Below are positions 1-12,943 of a stretch of DNA of 64,000 bases, piece after piece. How positions within the stretch are numbered: position 1 is the first letter of the stretch; each line of letters opens with the position of its first letter. The translations under genes and the position numbers were made by a program. The DNA is from Tetrahymena thermophila SB210 (lineage: Eukaryota; Ciliophora; Oligohymenophorea; Hymenostomatida; Tetrahymenidae): positions 186,001 through 250,000 of the forward strand of contig NW_002475974.1 of NCBI RefSeq assembly GCF_000189635.1, read 5' to 3'. The notes below the pieces were generated by a model that ran no database searches, was not told where the DNA came from, and worked only from the letters and a program-made list of their open reading frames with translations.

Positions 1-2074
1 TTTTACATTCAAGAAAGTGTTTTAAGGTCCATGAATAGATCCAGGTCTGCACAAACGGATCCAGCCAATAAAAGCTCTGGCTGGGAATTTAAAGTGTTTC
101 ATAGCATAACATGCTATAAGTGTTCCAGTTCTTCCAAGACCAGCCTTTATATTAAAATTAAAAGTTAATAACTTGTTACTTGCTTTGATTTGATTCAAAT
201 TAAATAAGTAATTAAATTCAAATATCAATATTCAGTTAGTTAGTTACCTTGCAATGAACTGCGATTTTTCCTTTAGTTTCTTCTGAGACCTTTAAGAATT
301 TGAGAACTACATCCTATTTTTAGATTTTACAATAAATTAAAAATATTGCATGTAAGTGAATTAAAGTTAAGTAAATTGTGTTTAGAGTTATGAACATGCG
401 ATCAATCGAACAGAGTGCTTAACAATTTCTTTTAATTGTAATCAGGGTTTTTGATTAATGTTTTTTTCTAATCTTATTAAATTTGATCGATTATCTTTTT
501 AGTGATCATGAATCTTTTTCAGAATCATAATTTTGATTGGGTATTTTACTCCCAAAAAGAAGCAAGGAAGATTAATTAATTAATTTAAAGTTATTACATC
601 TGAAGGAGCAGATCCATCAGCAAAATATAAATCTGTGTGAGAAATACCGTTTTCTACAAATTTGTTGGCATCATATTCTTCAGAATTGAGTCTAACTATT
701 CTTTCTATTCCAAGCTATTAAAATTTAGGAATTATATCTTCTACAGTGCAGCGTCTCCTGTTTGCCTTATCGTATTGGGTAGCGTAAGGATTTGAAAAGG
801 CTAAAAATTTATTTGGAATAATCCAGTTCATATCTCCATTCTCGAAAAGATACATATTAGTGTACTAAACTAGATTAAAGGTTTCTAAAGAAAACCAGCC
901 AAGACTTATGGCCTTTTCTAATCCTTTCAAACAGTCTAAAACCTTTAATTTTAAAGAATTTTAAACTTAATTTTCAGGTATTTTTATTTAACTAATTTGT
1001 GAAATTCGTTTGTGAAGCAATATTAAAATTAATTTTTTTATCCATTCAAATTAAGGATTTTTATTTGACCTTAATGCTTTTCAAGGTTATTACATTTATT
1101 TTGAGAAATTTTAATTAGATTGTATTGTATTGGCAATTTATAATAAAACTTTAAATGTTAACGAAATAACTTACGGTCATATCATAAGGATAGTTATGAA
1201 CATCTTTGTATGGTTAGAGTGGGGGAGATATATTGATAAAAGGTTCCCAGCTTTATTCTGCAGTTCTTTTTAAAACGAGCATTTAGTAGCAGCATATAAG
1301 GAGAACTGCATTAGTTCTCAATGTATTATCTTAGTAAGATGTGTAGTGATAAAGGATACTGTTTGAAAATTGCTTTTCTTTTAAAACTTTATCGACATGT
1401 ATTACGTATCTGTAGATTTAGGAAAGATTTAAAGGTCCGAATTCTTTTATAAATGGTTCATAATACAAATCCTGAGTATTTATTAAAAAAAGAAATTGAG
1501 CTTTTAATCAAGGTTTTTGTTAAGATAGATATTTATCAATATAAAGAGGTGTAATAATCTTATTATGCATATATAAAATTTCAAATCTATAAAATAGATA
1601 AGATATCTTCGAATTATTTTTTACCTTGTCAGTGCAGAAATAGAAACTATTTTCATCATATTTAGGAGGAGATTATGCTGAAATGAAGAAGAACCTATCT
1701 ATTTATTATTTAATAAAATATTTTTATTATACCAAAAAGTATTTTTTCTCAAAGTTATGCGAGAGGCTAATAATTTTTATGAATGTTTTTCCCATATATT
1801 GATCAATCAATCAATAAATTGAATAATATAAAAAACAATATCAATAATTGTAATTAAAACTTATTTTTTTTTATCCTAAAAAATACATTCAATAAATAGA
1901 TTATTTTGAGGAATAAATTTAATTACTTTGAATTATTTCAATTATATTTTTTGGTTCATCTCCCTAGCTGCTGGTAGACGCTCTCATGTCCTAGATTGGA
2001 GGAGTAGCTGCAGCAGCAGTGGGGCGAGGAGAAGCTTTGATTTTTTTAATCATGGTTGGTTAAGCAATAGACAT
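1..2074 (-). CDS. CDC14: CDC14-family dual-specificity protein phosphatase, 3' end cut by window
   Basis: This gene encodes a Cys-based dual-specificity phosphatase of the CDC14 family, which in other eukaryotes reverses Cdk phosphorylation at mitotic exit. Exons fit 2074-1927, 1677-1625, 1471-1175, 942-598, 313-248 and 144-1 with consistent phases. The N-terminal domain carries [20 protein letters not shown]. After an interdomain stretch ([36 protein letters not shown]) comes the P-loop [10 protein letters not shown], whose nucleophile is Cys302 by my exon model. An intron splits HCK from AGLGRTG. The exon then continues with [14 protein letters not shown] and leaves the window, so the C-terminal tail is unseen. 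In-frame TAA/TAG codons are read as Gln. The start is the ATG at 2074; the first 45 residues are Ala/Pro/Ser-rich. Family assignment is firm, the substrates are not known. A paralogue lies at 13804-15806. Confidence 0.93.
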
Positions 2075-5000
2075 TTTATAGAAAAAGTAGTATTTAGTTA
2101 GTTAGTAAATGAATTAATTTAGTGGATAGCTTTTTGCTTTTTTTTTATTTATTTATTTAGTTTTTGAGTTTAGTAGTTGTTTATTTATTTTGATAATTAT
2201 AATAACACTGACAACTCCTTATTTTTATTATTTAAAAATAATATCTTGTAATTAACACAAGCAAGGTTCTCCAATTATAATTTTTTTTTTATTGGTTCAA
2301 TCAGAGCTAACTCGATTGGAAATTAATTAAAAATTAATCTTTGGATAAAAGATTATTTTGTAATTTGCTTCTATCTATTTCTTACTGAAAATAATTCCAT
2401 TCATTTTAAAATATTCTTTTCCATAAATATTTAAATATCAATGGTTATTCTAAACAGATTTGCGTCAAGCAGCATTTAAACCACAAATCCTTATTATTAA
2501 TAACTTTAATAAACATAAAAGCCTATATCTTACCATAATAATTAATCAAATTCCATTTTAATACTTTTCTACCTGAAGCAATTACTTAAGATATCAATAA
2601 TTAAATATTTCAAGATAATACACAGTCACAACCTTCATTTATTTATTAATTTAAAAGAATACCTAGATATTAATTTTGCTGATTCAGTCCATAAATAAAA
2701 ACATATGAATCAAAGAATTAGCCTCTAAAGCAAAATTAGCCACTCCTAAAAATTATAGTATTTTTATATTTGATTATTATTGCTAAGTTTTCTCACCACT
2801 CATTGCAGAGTGATAAATATAAAAAACGCAAAATTTGTCACTTTAATAAAACATTATTTAGTATATTATAAATAAAATAATCTATAAGGTAACATCTTAA
2901 AAAATTAGATATTGTGCTTATTTAATTGAAGAAAATTGACAAAATTCAAATTATGTAAGAGCTAAACATTTTTGACATTTATTTTTGAAAAATTATTTAT
3001 TATAGATGAAAAGAAAAGCAATAATAAGATATTTATTTCGCACTGATAAGCAATTTTAGATTTATTTATTGATGTAAAAAATATTCAAATTCCAAAATAA
3101 TTTTGAATTTTTGAATTTCTATTTTTGTTAATGAATAGTGAATGAGAAGAAATTAATAAGGAAGAATGAATAAAAAACATTTAAAATTGAAATTTAAAAT
3201 CCAAGATTTAAAAAATAAATACATTTAAATATTTGATAAATTTAATTATGATTTTAAATAAATATTTTCATTAAAATTTTTAAATTAACTAACTAAATGG
3301 AGATTTGTATAAAATTTTTTTATATTTATCCTTTTAATTTGTATTTCTAAATAATTACATATTTATATTTATAAAATATTCCTTTTAGAAACTTTTGATT
3401 ATAAATTCACTAAATGAGTGGTTCACATTTATGTAAATCTAATTTAGTAATGGTTTTATAAATATCTTTAAGATATCATCTACTTTATTATTAGAATAGC
3501 ACTTAAATTTCTTAATAAATTAAATTCAGCATTTTTAATTTATGTTAAGTTCTTTTAAAAAGAAGATCAAGGAAAGAAGTATTTATTTAGAACTCCAAAA
3601 ATGAATTGAGTAACCTTTCCCTGGCTTACAATTTTTTAATATAACTAACAAATTTTTCAAGTATTTAGATAAACATATAATCAATATACTACAATTAATT
3701 TCATATTAAGTTCTTATGTTTATATATTTAAAATATATGAAAAGCTCCTTTGTTTTTAATATCAGTCAAATTTAAAAAAAAAATAATTACTAATATAACC
3801 CTAATTTTTATTTACAATTAATTACTCATATTTGAGTATTAATCAATCTACTAAGTAGGATTTATTTATAATAATACATATACAGTCTAAATCAACTATT
3901 ACGAAATGAATTACATATTTATTGATTTTTAATTAATTTAATAAAAAATATTCATTTCTGATTTGAAATAATTTAAATTTACTTTGTTCTAATGCAAATA
4001 TCATCCAAACGATATCCTAAAATATAAGAAAGTATAATTTATAGTGTATAATGCTAAAATACATTCAAGCTTAAATTAAAAATTTTTAGTATTTCGCTCA
4101 AAATAATTCAAGTGTAAAGTGTGCAAAGTAAAATAAAGTTTGTTTTTACTACATTTCTTTTTAATCTAGCCCAAAAAATTTATGAAAATCCTACTTTAAT
4201 ATTGTAAAAAATAATTTTCAAGCATTTTTTTAACATTTGAGCATATAAAAAATATTTTAATATAGGCTATTAAACAATGAAAGAACTAATAATTCTATTT
4301 GTAATTATATACCTTAAATTTTATTTCATGTTTAGAACAAATCAACTTTTAATTGTTTTTTACACTTTTATAATTTTGCTCATAAATAAAATTTAAATTT
4401 GCCAAATGTTGTTTTTTAAAATTAGTTTATTATCTATTTTAACATTTTTTAATGAATGATAATTCACATTTTTAAATTATTTATTTTTAACCTATAATTG
4501 ATTGAATCTTTTGCAATTTTTTTTACTTTTGAAAATAAAATTATTTAAAAATCTATGCTAATTAAGTTAGCCAATATTTTAACAAGAATTTACTTTAAAT
4601 GATTTAGATATTTTTTGATAGAAAGAGTTATTCTTTCATTATATTTTCTTCTAATATATTGGACTACTTTTAAATTCTTATTTTCTAAAAAATTTTTAAT
4701 AGCTTTTGTGTTTTTTAAGTTGGTAAATAATTTAATGGCAATTATTTTTATAGAAGAGAATATTTTCCCTATAAAAAAAATTTTTTTATACATATTAATT
4801 TATAATTGATTATAAAATATTCTTATTTGTTTATTTAAATGTAAAAATTTCTTTTTTTTAACTTAATTAATATTTAAGAAGAAGATATTTTTATACAATC
4901 AAAGTTCTATTCAAATTATTGTGTATTTTAATTTTTATTTATTTATTTTCAATATATTGATTATTTTTAAATTCCTATTTGTTTATTTTAATAAAACAAT

Positions 5001-5516
5001 ATTTTGTGCTTTAAGTTAAGTGATATTTAGCAAATGTTTACTTTTAAGGAGTAGATATTTATATGAGAAAGAAATTTCAATAAAAATATTTTTTTACAAA
5101 TTACATCAGTTGTTTTGGAATTGTTATTAGCTCATCTACAAGTAAAAATATACTATTTTTATATAAAATAGAATAAATATTTTTACTTTAACAATTAAAC
5201 TTTAGCTGTTATTTTATATTTTACATAAAATATATTAAAATTCTTTTGAGTTTCTTTATAAATTTAGTTATGCTAAAATTTGTTGTAAAATTAAAAATAA
5301 TTTTGAAATGCTTTTTAAATTATATAACCAACCAATAATTTTAAATGTATGATCAATATTTATAATTAATTGAAAAGAATGGCAAATAAAAAATAAAAAT
5401 TATCAAGATCTATCAAAGAATATTTTAATTAACCTTAAATTACAATTCTTATTTTAAAAATAAAGGAAATAAAATAAAAATAATTAAATCTGATTATATT
5501 TATTGAAGTAGAAATT
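2075..5516. other. gene-free AT-rich interval, 3.4 kb
   Basis: This is the longest gene-free stretch in the left half. It lies between divergent genes (CDC14 on minus, coiled-coil gene on plus), so it must hold both promoters. I see only A/T homopolymer runs and short ATTT-type repeats. Two overlapping open frames near 4590-4809, one on each strand, have no family motif and are composed of Phe/Ile/Lys/Leu codons as expected by chance in such sequence. No RNA gene is recognisable. Confidence 0.6.
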
Positions 5517-6704
5517 ATGAGTGCAAACAAATAATAAATTTTAGCAGAATTGAAATAGAGAGATCTAAAGTCATAACATGGAGGAATAAGCCTCCTCTCT
5601 GTTAATAGTAGATAGCAATAAAGAGAACCTAATAACTATATATAGATGCATGGTACCCCTGTTAGTTAGGTTTAAAGAGTTATACCTATTGTGCAATACG
5701 TTACTACCAGCCCTCCACCATTTGTTCCATAGTTAATTAAGCCAATTTAAGAAAACTCTAAGCAACCTTTAGATTAAAATTTTTAAAGCCCTTCAAGGAA
5801 TAACAGTTCGTTCAAAAACAGTATAAAAAAGGACTCCGGCTCTAAGAATGTATCCTTTTATTTACCTAATTCTGATTAATATTAAGGAGATTAACAATAT
5901 CCCATCTCAAATAACAAGCATAGTAATAGCAACAGCAACAACAATAGTAGTACTAATAATCTAATATTTTAAGATAATAAATTATAAAATTCTTAAAAAA
6001 TAACTGCTTCGAATGAAACAAGTCCATAGAGAGTCGTTTAATAAAGTTCAAGGATATAGTTAATACAAAATAAATAAAAAGAATTACCATAAGCAGTTGA
6101 AAATTAATTTTTGAAGTCTGGAAATGTAAATGGTTTAATTAGCGCAAGGTAAAGTTAGCAAAGCTTGATAAAGATTATTCCAGCTCAAAAAAGTGTTGAA
6201 TATAACTTAACTCCATTAAGATAGGTAGTTAGTGCGTTTAATACTCCTATAAGAAAAAGAGAAGATCATCTAAGTATCTAGCAAGTCTAAGAAAGAATTA
6301 ATGGAGGAGAAAATGAAAAAACAAAGGAAATCTTACTGTCAGCAGATAAAGAGAGGTACAAAATATTTACAGACGAGCTACTAGATTAAAGAGAAAAAGA
6401 CTTAAAAAGGAGAATAGAAAATTTAGAGCTTTAGAGAAACCTAATTGACGATTAATTAAAATTCAAAGAATAATAATTAGAAAAGGTTTCCTCAGAACAT
6501 TAATAGTGTTCTTAAAGGATACAGAAACTAGAATAAACTTTGGTTGATGTTTATTAAGAAAAAGAGGAAAACGAAAAAAGACTTAATAACAACATAAATT
6601 AATTACATTTAATCATTTAAAATCTCTATGAATAAAATAATAAACTTTTACAATAATTTTAGTAAGCAAACAATCCTCCACAAATTCAATAAGTGAATCA
6701 ATGA
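5517..6704 (+). CDS. Gln/Asn/Ser-rich protein with C-terminal coiled coil, 395 aa
   Basis: A single uninterrupted frame of 396 codons ends at TGA (6702-6704) and contains dozens of in-frame TAA/TAG codons, so it is visible only with the ciliate code. The start is the ATG at 5517 (MSANKQQILAELKQRDLKSQ). The N-terminal half is low-complexity, with a Ser-Asn run near 5910-5960. From about residue 250 the protein is highly charged with heptad-like spacing (for example REKDLKRRIENLELQRNLID), predicting a long coiled coil of over 100 residues. It then ends in a Gln/Asn-rich tail. I do not recognise a family. A structural or cytoskeletal partner protein is a guess from composition only. Base composition is clearly richer in G and C than the flanks, which supports coding. 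Confidence 0.85.
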
Positions 6705-8850
6705 TAACAGATATTTCTTGTAAATATAAAATAAATATATCAATAAATAAATAGTTAATAAATCTTGAATGTATATGATTAATAAGTTATGTGTATATAT
6801 TATTCTTTATATAAAGTTTAAATTGCTCTAACACAAATTATAAATTAATTCAAAGAAATTTTCAATAGAATGTATTTCAATTACATATTAAACTGAGCCT
6901 TTTTTCATACAAATTATAAATTTATAAAAAGTAAAATAAAAAAAATAAGCAAATAAATAAACAAACAAACAAATATATCAATAAAAACTTAATAAATCTT
7001 GAATGCATATTGATTTTATTATATAGACTATTCTAGTTAAGAAGAGCTTATTTCATAAAGATTATACATTAATAAAAAAGGAGGTTTTGGAAAATATTAT
7101 CCCAAAAAATAAGCAAATTAATAAATACATATATGACTAAAAACATATTAGATATTGAATTAGTATAAATATTTATTTATGATTCTAAAAAAAATGAATA
7201 TTTTTTCATATAAACTATAAATTTGTTTAAAAAAGAAACTTTTAAACAATAGTTAATTAAAAGGCATGCATACATATATTTTTTAATTTTCACTTTAAAA
7301 AAAAATTAATTTTAAAAAAATTCTAATTAAAAAAATTTATGATTTAAATTCTTTTGAAAAACAAACATTAAAAACTGAATAACTCGTTCTATTTTAAATT
7401 TATTTACTTTTTTCAATTATAATTACAAAAAAATAATATGTATATTATTACTAATGGAAACATATATTCCCTACTTTTTTTTGTACTTATTAAAATAATT
7501 TTTAAAATTAATCTAAATTTTTATGAAATCAAATTTTTTTTCCCCGTTGTGTTGCTATTTATTTTTAAATTTATCTAAAATTATTTGAAAAATGATTTAA
7601 AGATTTTATCATTTTAAAAATATAATTGAAATTATAAATTTTAGAAATATAATATCTAATCTTTATTCAGAATTTAATCAGTAATATTAACATTCTCTCT
7701 TTTTTAAAATATTAAATTAAAAAATTTCTAGATAAATTGTAAGTTGTTTGATAATAAAGTACTGTTGATTAAAAGTTGCATCCATTTAAAGAGTATTTTT
7801 TAGCTTAAATGTCAAAAATATTATTTATAAAAAATTATAACTAAAGAAAGAGGACTAATATATATTGTTTTCAAAATTTCAATTAAATTTTATGAAAAAC
7901 ACTTCAGCTATTAATAAAGTTTTCATACTTAAGTCATTTTATAAGAAAGGCTAAATAAGTTTATGAGTGACTTTATTGATCTTGATTTGCAATAAACTCT
8001 TAGCTTCAATTTTTATTATAACTTTATGTTTATATAAAAAGAGAATTAATTTCGTCTAACAATATTTTCTATTAGAATTTAGTTATCTAATTTTTTTGTT
8101 TTGATAATCAATTATAAAGCTGATCAAACTTTTTTAACACTTTTTAAAATATGAAAAATCTTAAAAGGCACTGATAGTTCCTATTAATGCAAATTAATGA
8201 AATTTAATCATCAAATTAACAGTATGGTAAGCATGAACAATCTAATTTATTAAGCAAAATGATGTCAACTAATTAAAAATTAAATGATTTTTACTATTAA
8301 ACAAACAAGTCTAAATGTGGACAAATTTACAGAATAAATATAGAAGCTTACTAGTTTATTTGTTTATAAATTCGATTTAAAATGCTTATGTGTAAAACAA
8401 TATGTAGTTGAAATAAAACATACACAAAGTTATTCAACTTCAGTGCATTTTGCACTTTTAAAATTTAAAAATAGTATAGACAGCCGCTGAAAGAAAGATT
8501 TTTATTTTTCTATTTTATATAAGGAGAAAAGACAAAAGTGAGACTTAAAAGCTATTGAGAAGAAGAAAAAATTACGCACTATCTTATCAAATTTATGATC
8601 ATTAAAAAGTGGGTAAGTAAATTTATATTTTTATAGTGACCTAATATATTATAGATAAATTCATAAAGAACTGAACCATACAAATTCTAATATAACAAAC
8701 AAACAAACTCTGATTGATGCATATACTTGAAAAGAGGAAACATTTCAAGAAAAATCAAATAAAAAGCAAGTATAAAATAGAACTATTTTTAATTAAATCA
8801 AGGCAATTAATAATCAATAAATATTATTTAAAACTGCTTATTAAACACTC
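6705..8850. other. gene-free AT-rich interval, 2.1 kb
   Basis: No coding frame with a recognisable motif is present. Near 6732-6775 and 6972-7015 there is a diverged duplicate centred on the shared word AATAAATCTTGAATG. A second pair of similar segments (around 6900 and 7200) shares TTTTTCATA(C/T)AAA-type sequence. The stretch just before 8850 is the presumed promoter and leader of the TPR-like gene. An in-frame TGA at 8728-8730 bounds that gene's open frame. Confidence 0.55.
6732..7015. repeat. diverged short duplication (two copies about 235 bp apart)
   Basis: The segments beginning near 6732 and 6972 both read AATATATCAATAAA, then TTAATAAATCTTGAATG, then a TATATGATT-like end. They differ by small indels and substitutions. 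This could be an old local duplication; in such AT-rich DNA chance similarity cannot be excluded. Confidence 0.35.
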
Positions 8851-10875
8851 ATGTTGAATATTACCACAAAGGTTTAAAGAGCCTTCTCCATGAAAGCTCT
8901 TTGCGATTAATACAAATAACTTTCATTAAACTAAAATACACAATAAACAAAATTTCAATTCGGAACTATGACTTCTTAGATACTTGAGTCTAATAAGTAA
9001 TAATCTATAATAATCAATAAATAATAGCAATTAAGACTCAATAGCTCCAGGACTTAACACTCTTTCAGATTATCTCTCTAATAAAAGGATAAACATTTTT
9101 CCAGTCTCTTCTTCAAAAGTTAAAACACATTTTTCACTTCTGTGTTTGCTAATAACAAAATCTAAAAGCGTATTAGCTTGATTGAGTAGGAAATTGAGAG
9201 TAATATGGATAGTATGAATGCATAAGAATTGTTAGATAAAATTACTGAATTAATTAATTTAAAGACTGAATTTCACCAAGATAGCTAATACTTAGGATAC
9301 ATTTCAGATTTGTAAAAGAAATCAAATGCTCTCTACTCGTTGCGCAAGACAGACTAAGCTCTCTCTATCTTAAAATAAATAGAAACATAAGTTGAAAATA
9401 CTTTAGCATCAGGAGTAAATCTTAAAAGTGTGTAGGATAAAAAGTAAGAGACTATTAACTTAAAAATTGAATATGCAAATACAATTCTAATGCGTGCTTA
9501 GATGCAAGATATGTATCACAACGAATAAGAAGCTAGCTAGGCAATTTAAGACTGCTTGAAGGCTATAAAAATACTAGAAGAGACAAAATAAGCTGAAAGT
9601 GATCACATGGTTGTTGCCTAACAAACTCTTGGTGAAACTTTTTATAAGTTAGGTTACATTAAAGAGTCTGCATAATCCATAGAAAAAGCAGCTTTCCTTC
9701 TTGAATAACTTATTTCTGAAATATAGGAAAAATAAAATAGTAAGTAATCTAAGCATAATGAATAAGAAAACGAGTAAAATATGCGCCATCTCACATTAAG
9801 ATAAGCTATCTTATTTGAAACTTTAGGAAATTTGCATTTTGATTTACGTAACATGCAATAAGCAGAAATGTTTTTCACTGCTTCTTTAAATTTATGGGAG
9901 AATAAGATACAAAATAAGAATTAAAACAACTTAAACTCTCTTGATGAGTTAGTTTAGTAATCCACCTAACATAACATAGAAAATTCAAAAAGAAATATCC
10001 ACCCATTACATATGAGATGCCTGAATAGTATTGGTACTTTTTACAGCACTAGCGGCTAAACAATAAAAGCTCTGTAAGTGCTTAGTAATGCAAAGAAATA
10101 CATGCACTCTGCCAATATAGAAAATGCTGATAACTACTCGTGGGTTTTACTCAATATGGCTAAATCTTATTACAAGTAGTAATAGTATGGAACATCATTC
10201 GAACTAACCCTTGAATCAGAATAAGTTGCTCGTTAATTCTAAATTTCAGTAATAAATCTAGCTTAAATTCTTGAACATAAGAGCTCTCTTCTCACTATGT
10301 AAGCAAAGCATAAAGAGTCAGAAGAAACAATAAATGAGGCTTTAAGTCTATTTAAAGAAAACAGCTAAGAACCAATCTACTGTCGTTTACTATTTTCAAG
10401 AGGTATGCAATGCATCTAAAATGAATAATTTGAGAAAGCAATAGAATATGCTTAAAAGAGTAAACATTTAGTTGAAACCATTCGTGGAGAAAACGACGAA
10501 CAAGTTGGTGATGCTTTGAGAATTATGGGTATGGCATACTGCTCAATATCTTTTAGGATCAGCAATAAGACCTCTGAAAAGGAAGATACATTTAATTATG
10601 GAATAATGTGTTTAGAAAAAGCCATTCAAATTTTTTCAATCAACCATGAAACCAGACTTTAAGATCAAGAAGCTATACTAGGAGATTTAGCAAATATCTA
10701 CGAATATACAAATAATTGGAAAAAGGCAATTATGTCTTATGAGTAATAAAGATCAGTCAGAATATAAATTCTTGAAAGTGTTGGATTACCTGCTAATACA
10801 GATTAAATAATAACATTAATTGATGAAAAAATATAGTAATTATATGCCAAAAAAAATAAATCTCAGGCTAAATGA
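8851..10875 (+). CDS. TPR-like helical-repeat protein, probably mitochondrial, 674 aa
   Basis: One intronless frame of 675 codons ends at TGA 10873-10875. The body is made of helical pairs typical of tetratricopeptide repeats, for example around VVAQQTLGETFYKLGYI, RQAILFETLGNLHFDLR and RCLNSIGTFYSTSG, plus EDQVGDALRIMGMAYCS-type helices nearer the C-terminus. Such proteins usually act as protein-protein scaffolds. Three in-frame ATGs (8851, 8890, 8968) precede the one at 9205, where the acidic TPR-like body begins. From 8851 the first about 120 residues are basic, rich in Ser/Gln/Phe and poor in acidic residues, resembling a mitochondrial presequence. I chose 8851 as the first ATG after the upstream TGA. 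Helical repeat nature is fairly sure; localisation is inferred. Confidence 0.82.
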
Positions 10876-12055
10876 TTAATTGACTAACTAACCAACTAAC
10901 TAATAAATATAAAAATTTCCTATTTATTAATAAACACGCACGTTTATCTCTTTCTTTCTCTCAAATTTACTTAAAATCTTAAAACTAAAATTTCTTAATT
11001 ATCAAGAAAACACGTTATTTCAAGTATTTTACTTCATTGATTTCTTAAAAATTAATTTATATTTACAAATGAGGTATATCAAATTGTTTATATTTATTTT
11101 TATAATGAAACAGTTTGTTTATGTTTTCGTTTATTAACTAATTCTGATTACAACCAAACCATCAATCAAAACATTTTAATTATCTTCATTTTATTTTGGA
11201 TATGATATTTATTTTTTATTTAAATATGATTAAGTAAATTTAAACAATTATGTCATTCATATTGACCAAATCCAACCAAAAGGATATAATAAAATATTTA
11301 TTTTTTATGTTTGATGTGTTGATAATTAATGTTTAAGTCATTTTAAATATCAAATAAATTAAATTCAAATTTTTATTTTTCTGATTTAACATTTTTTTTA
11401 TTATTAATTTTAAAAAAATCTTTTTAATTATTTGCTAAATGAAAAGAAAAAAAGTAATTTTTAAAAATAAAACTCAAATAATAAATAATATTTTATTTTT
11501 AATTGGTTTTCTATTTTTAGTATTAATAAGTGATATCAATTAATTTTGTAAATTTTAAAATTTTTATTTTTTATTTTTAAAAAAGCTTTTTAGTTATTTG
11601 CCAAAATAAAATAAAAAAAGTATTTTTTAAAAATAAAACTCAAATAATAAATAATATTTTATTTTTAATTGGTTTTCTATTTTTAGTATTAATAAGTGAT
11701 ATCAATTAATTTTGTAAATTTTAAAATTTTTATTTTTTATTTTTAAAAAAGCTTTTTAGTTATTTGCCAAAATAAAATAAAAAAAGTAATTTTTAAAAAT
11801 AAAACTCAAATGATAAATAAATATTTTATTTTTAATTTATTTATTTTTAGTATTAATTAAAATATAAATTAATTTTGTAAATTTTTCAATCAAAATAATT
11901 TTTTTGAAATTAATAGTTGAATATTAATTTATATATTTTATATTTATCTTAATATTTTACAAGTAAAGATTTATGACAAATATTTATTTTCTTAATTGAT
12001 TATAGAAGTTTTAAATTAAAATTTTATTTTAATTTGTTAGTAATAAGTAAATCAG
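10876..12055. other. intergenic interval between convergent genes, with tandem repeat
   Basis: This separates the 3' ends of the TPR-like gene and the small coiled-coil gene. It has no coding frame I can support. Its main feature is the 166-bp tandem repeat listed separately. Confidence 0.6.
11414..11885. repeat. 166-bp tandem repeat, about 2.8 copies
   Basis: The word AACTCAAAT occurs at 11471, 11637 and 11803, exactly 166 bp apart, and flanking sequence repeats in register. Copies start near 11414, 11580 and 11746. Copies one and two share long identical blocks, including TTTTTAATTGGTTTTC and TAATAAGTGATATCAATT. The start of copy three is nearly identical to copy two, then diverges after about 11815. 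The array is entirely non-coding and sits in a 3'-3' intergenic region. Confidence 0.9.
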
Positions 12056-12943
12056 TCAGTTATTTCCTCCATTAATATTCATATGCTAATTAGTTGCGTT
12101 TAAATTTTAACTTATATTTTAATTTGAAGTAGGTATATTGCCTACAGCTAATACACTTTATGAAATTAAACCTTTCATAGTATCCATTTCTTCTTTTAAT
12201 TCTTTAATTTTTAATGTATAATCTTCAATTGCACTATTTGTTTTGACATATTCATCCTTTTTAATTTATAATTATTTATTTTAAATAATGATTTTTGAAA
12301 TAAAAATTATTTTCATATCAAATGGCTAAAAACATTTTTAAATTAAAAATCTTAATATTATATAAGCAATTATTATTTTGATTGGGACATCAAATTTTAA
12401 CTGCCACAAAATATTAAATAGAGAGAGAATAAGTCTAATAGGTGATTTAGTTTTAACTTAAAATTTCAGAAATATGCATCGTTAAATTTTAAAAAAAGTA
12501 AAATTTTAATTTACTTGCAAAGCTGCCCTTTCAGCAGTTATATTTTCTAATTTATCTGAATATTATTTAGCTGTTTATTATAACTATACTCTTTATTTTA
12601 CTAATTCTTCTAAAGCTAATGAATTTTTCATCATCTCACTTTCATAAATGTCTTTTTCTCTTTTTAACTTCTTTTTTAAAGAACGCAAATTATTTAGTTC
12701 GTCAACTTCACGAGCACATTTTTCACTTTCCTCCTTATTTGATTTTTTTGAATTCTCATATTAATACTTCAGATTTTCTTCTTGCAATTCAGCTTCTTTT
12801 CTTACTTCATAAATCTATTTATATTCTCTTTCTAATTTTTCTTTTTCTCTTCTAAGCACATCACATTAGTTTTTAGTGGCTTCATATAAATTTTTGGCTT
12901 TTAAAATTTTAGCAGAAAATTCTTACAAAACTTTTTCGCTCAT
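12056..12943 (-). CDS. small coiled-coil protein, 209 aa
   Basis: Two exons (12943-12515 and 12256-12056) flank a 258-bp AT-rich intron with GT...AG ends. Exon one is exactly 143 codons and exon two 67 codons including TGA. The protein starts MSEKVLQEFSAKILKAKNLY and is almost wholly charged coiled coil, with stretches such as REKEKLEREYKQIYEVRKE and REKDIYESEMMKNSLALEE. Exon two adds one more helix and a short Asn/Gln tail. No family is recognisable from the motif content. Length and composition resemble ciliate cytoskeletal or basal-body-associated coiled-coil proteins, but that is only an analogy. Confidence 0.82.

Noticed and set aside
4590..4809. Overlapping open frames of 64-67 codons on both strands
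   Set aside because: They are near mirror images in sequence of very low complexity (Phe/Ile/Lys/Leu), with no motif, and have a base composition like the surrounding spacer.
11414..11885. Tandem repeat as a CRISPR array
   Set aside because: Repeats are contiguous with no distinct spacers, units are 166 bp, and the genome is eukaryotic.
12619..12855. Hydrophobic 78-residue plus-strand frame
   Set aside because: It is the antisense shadow of the charged coiled-coil exon on the minus strand.
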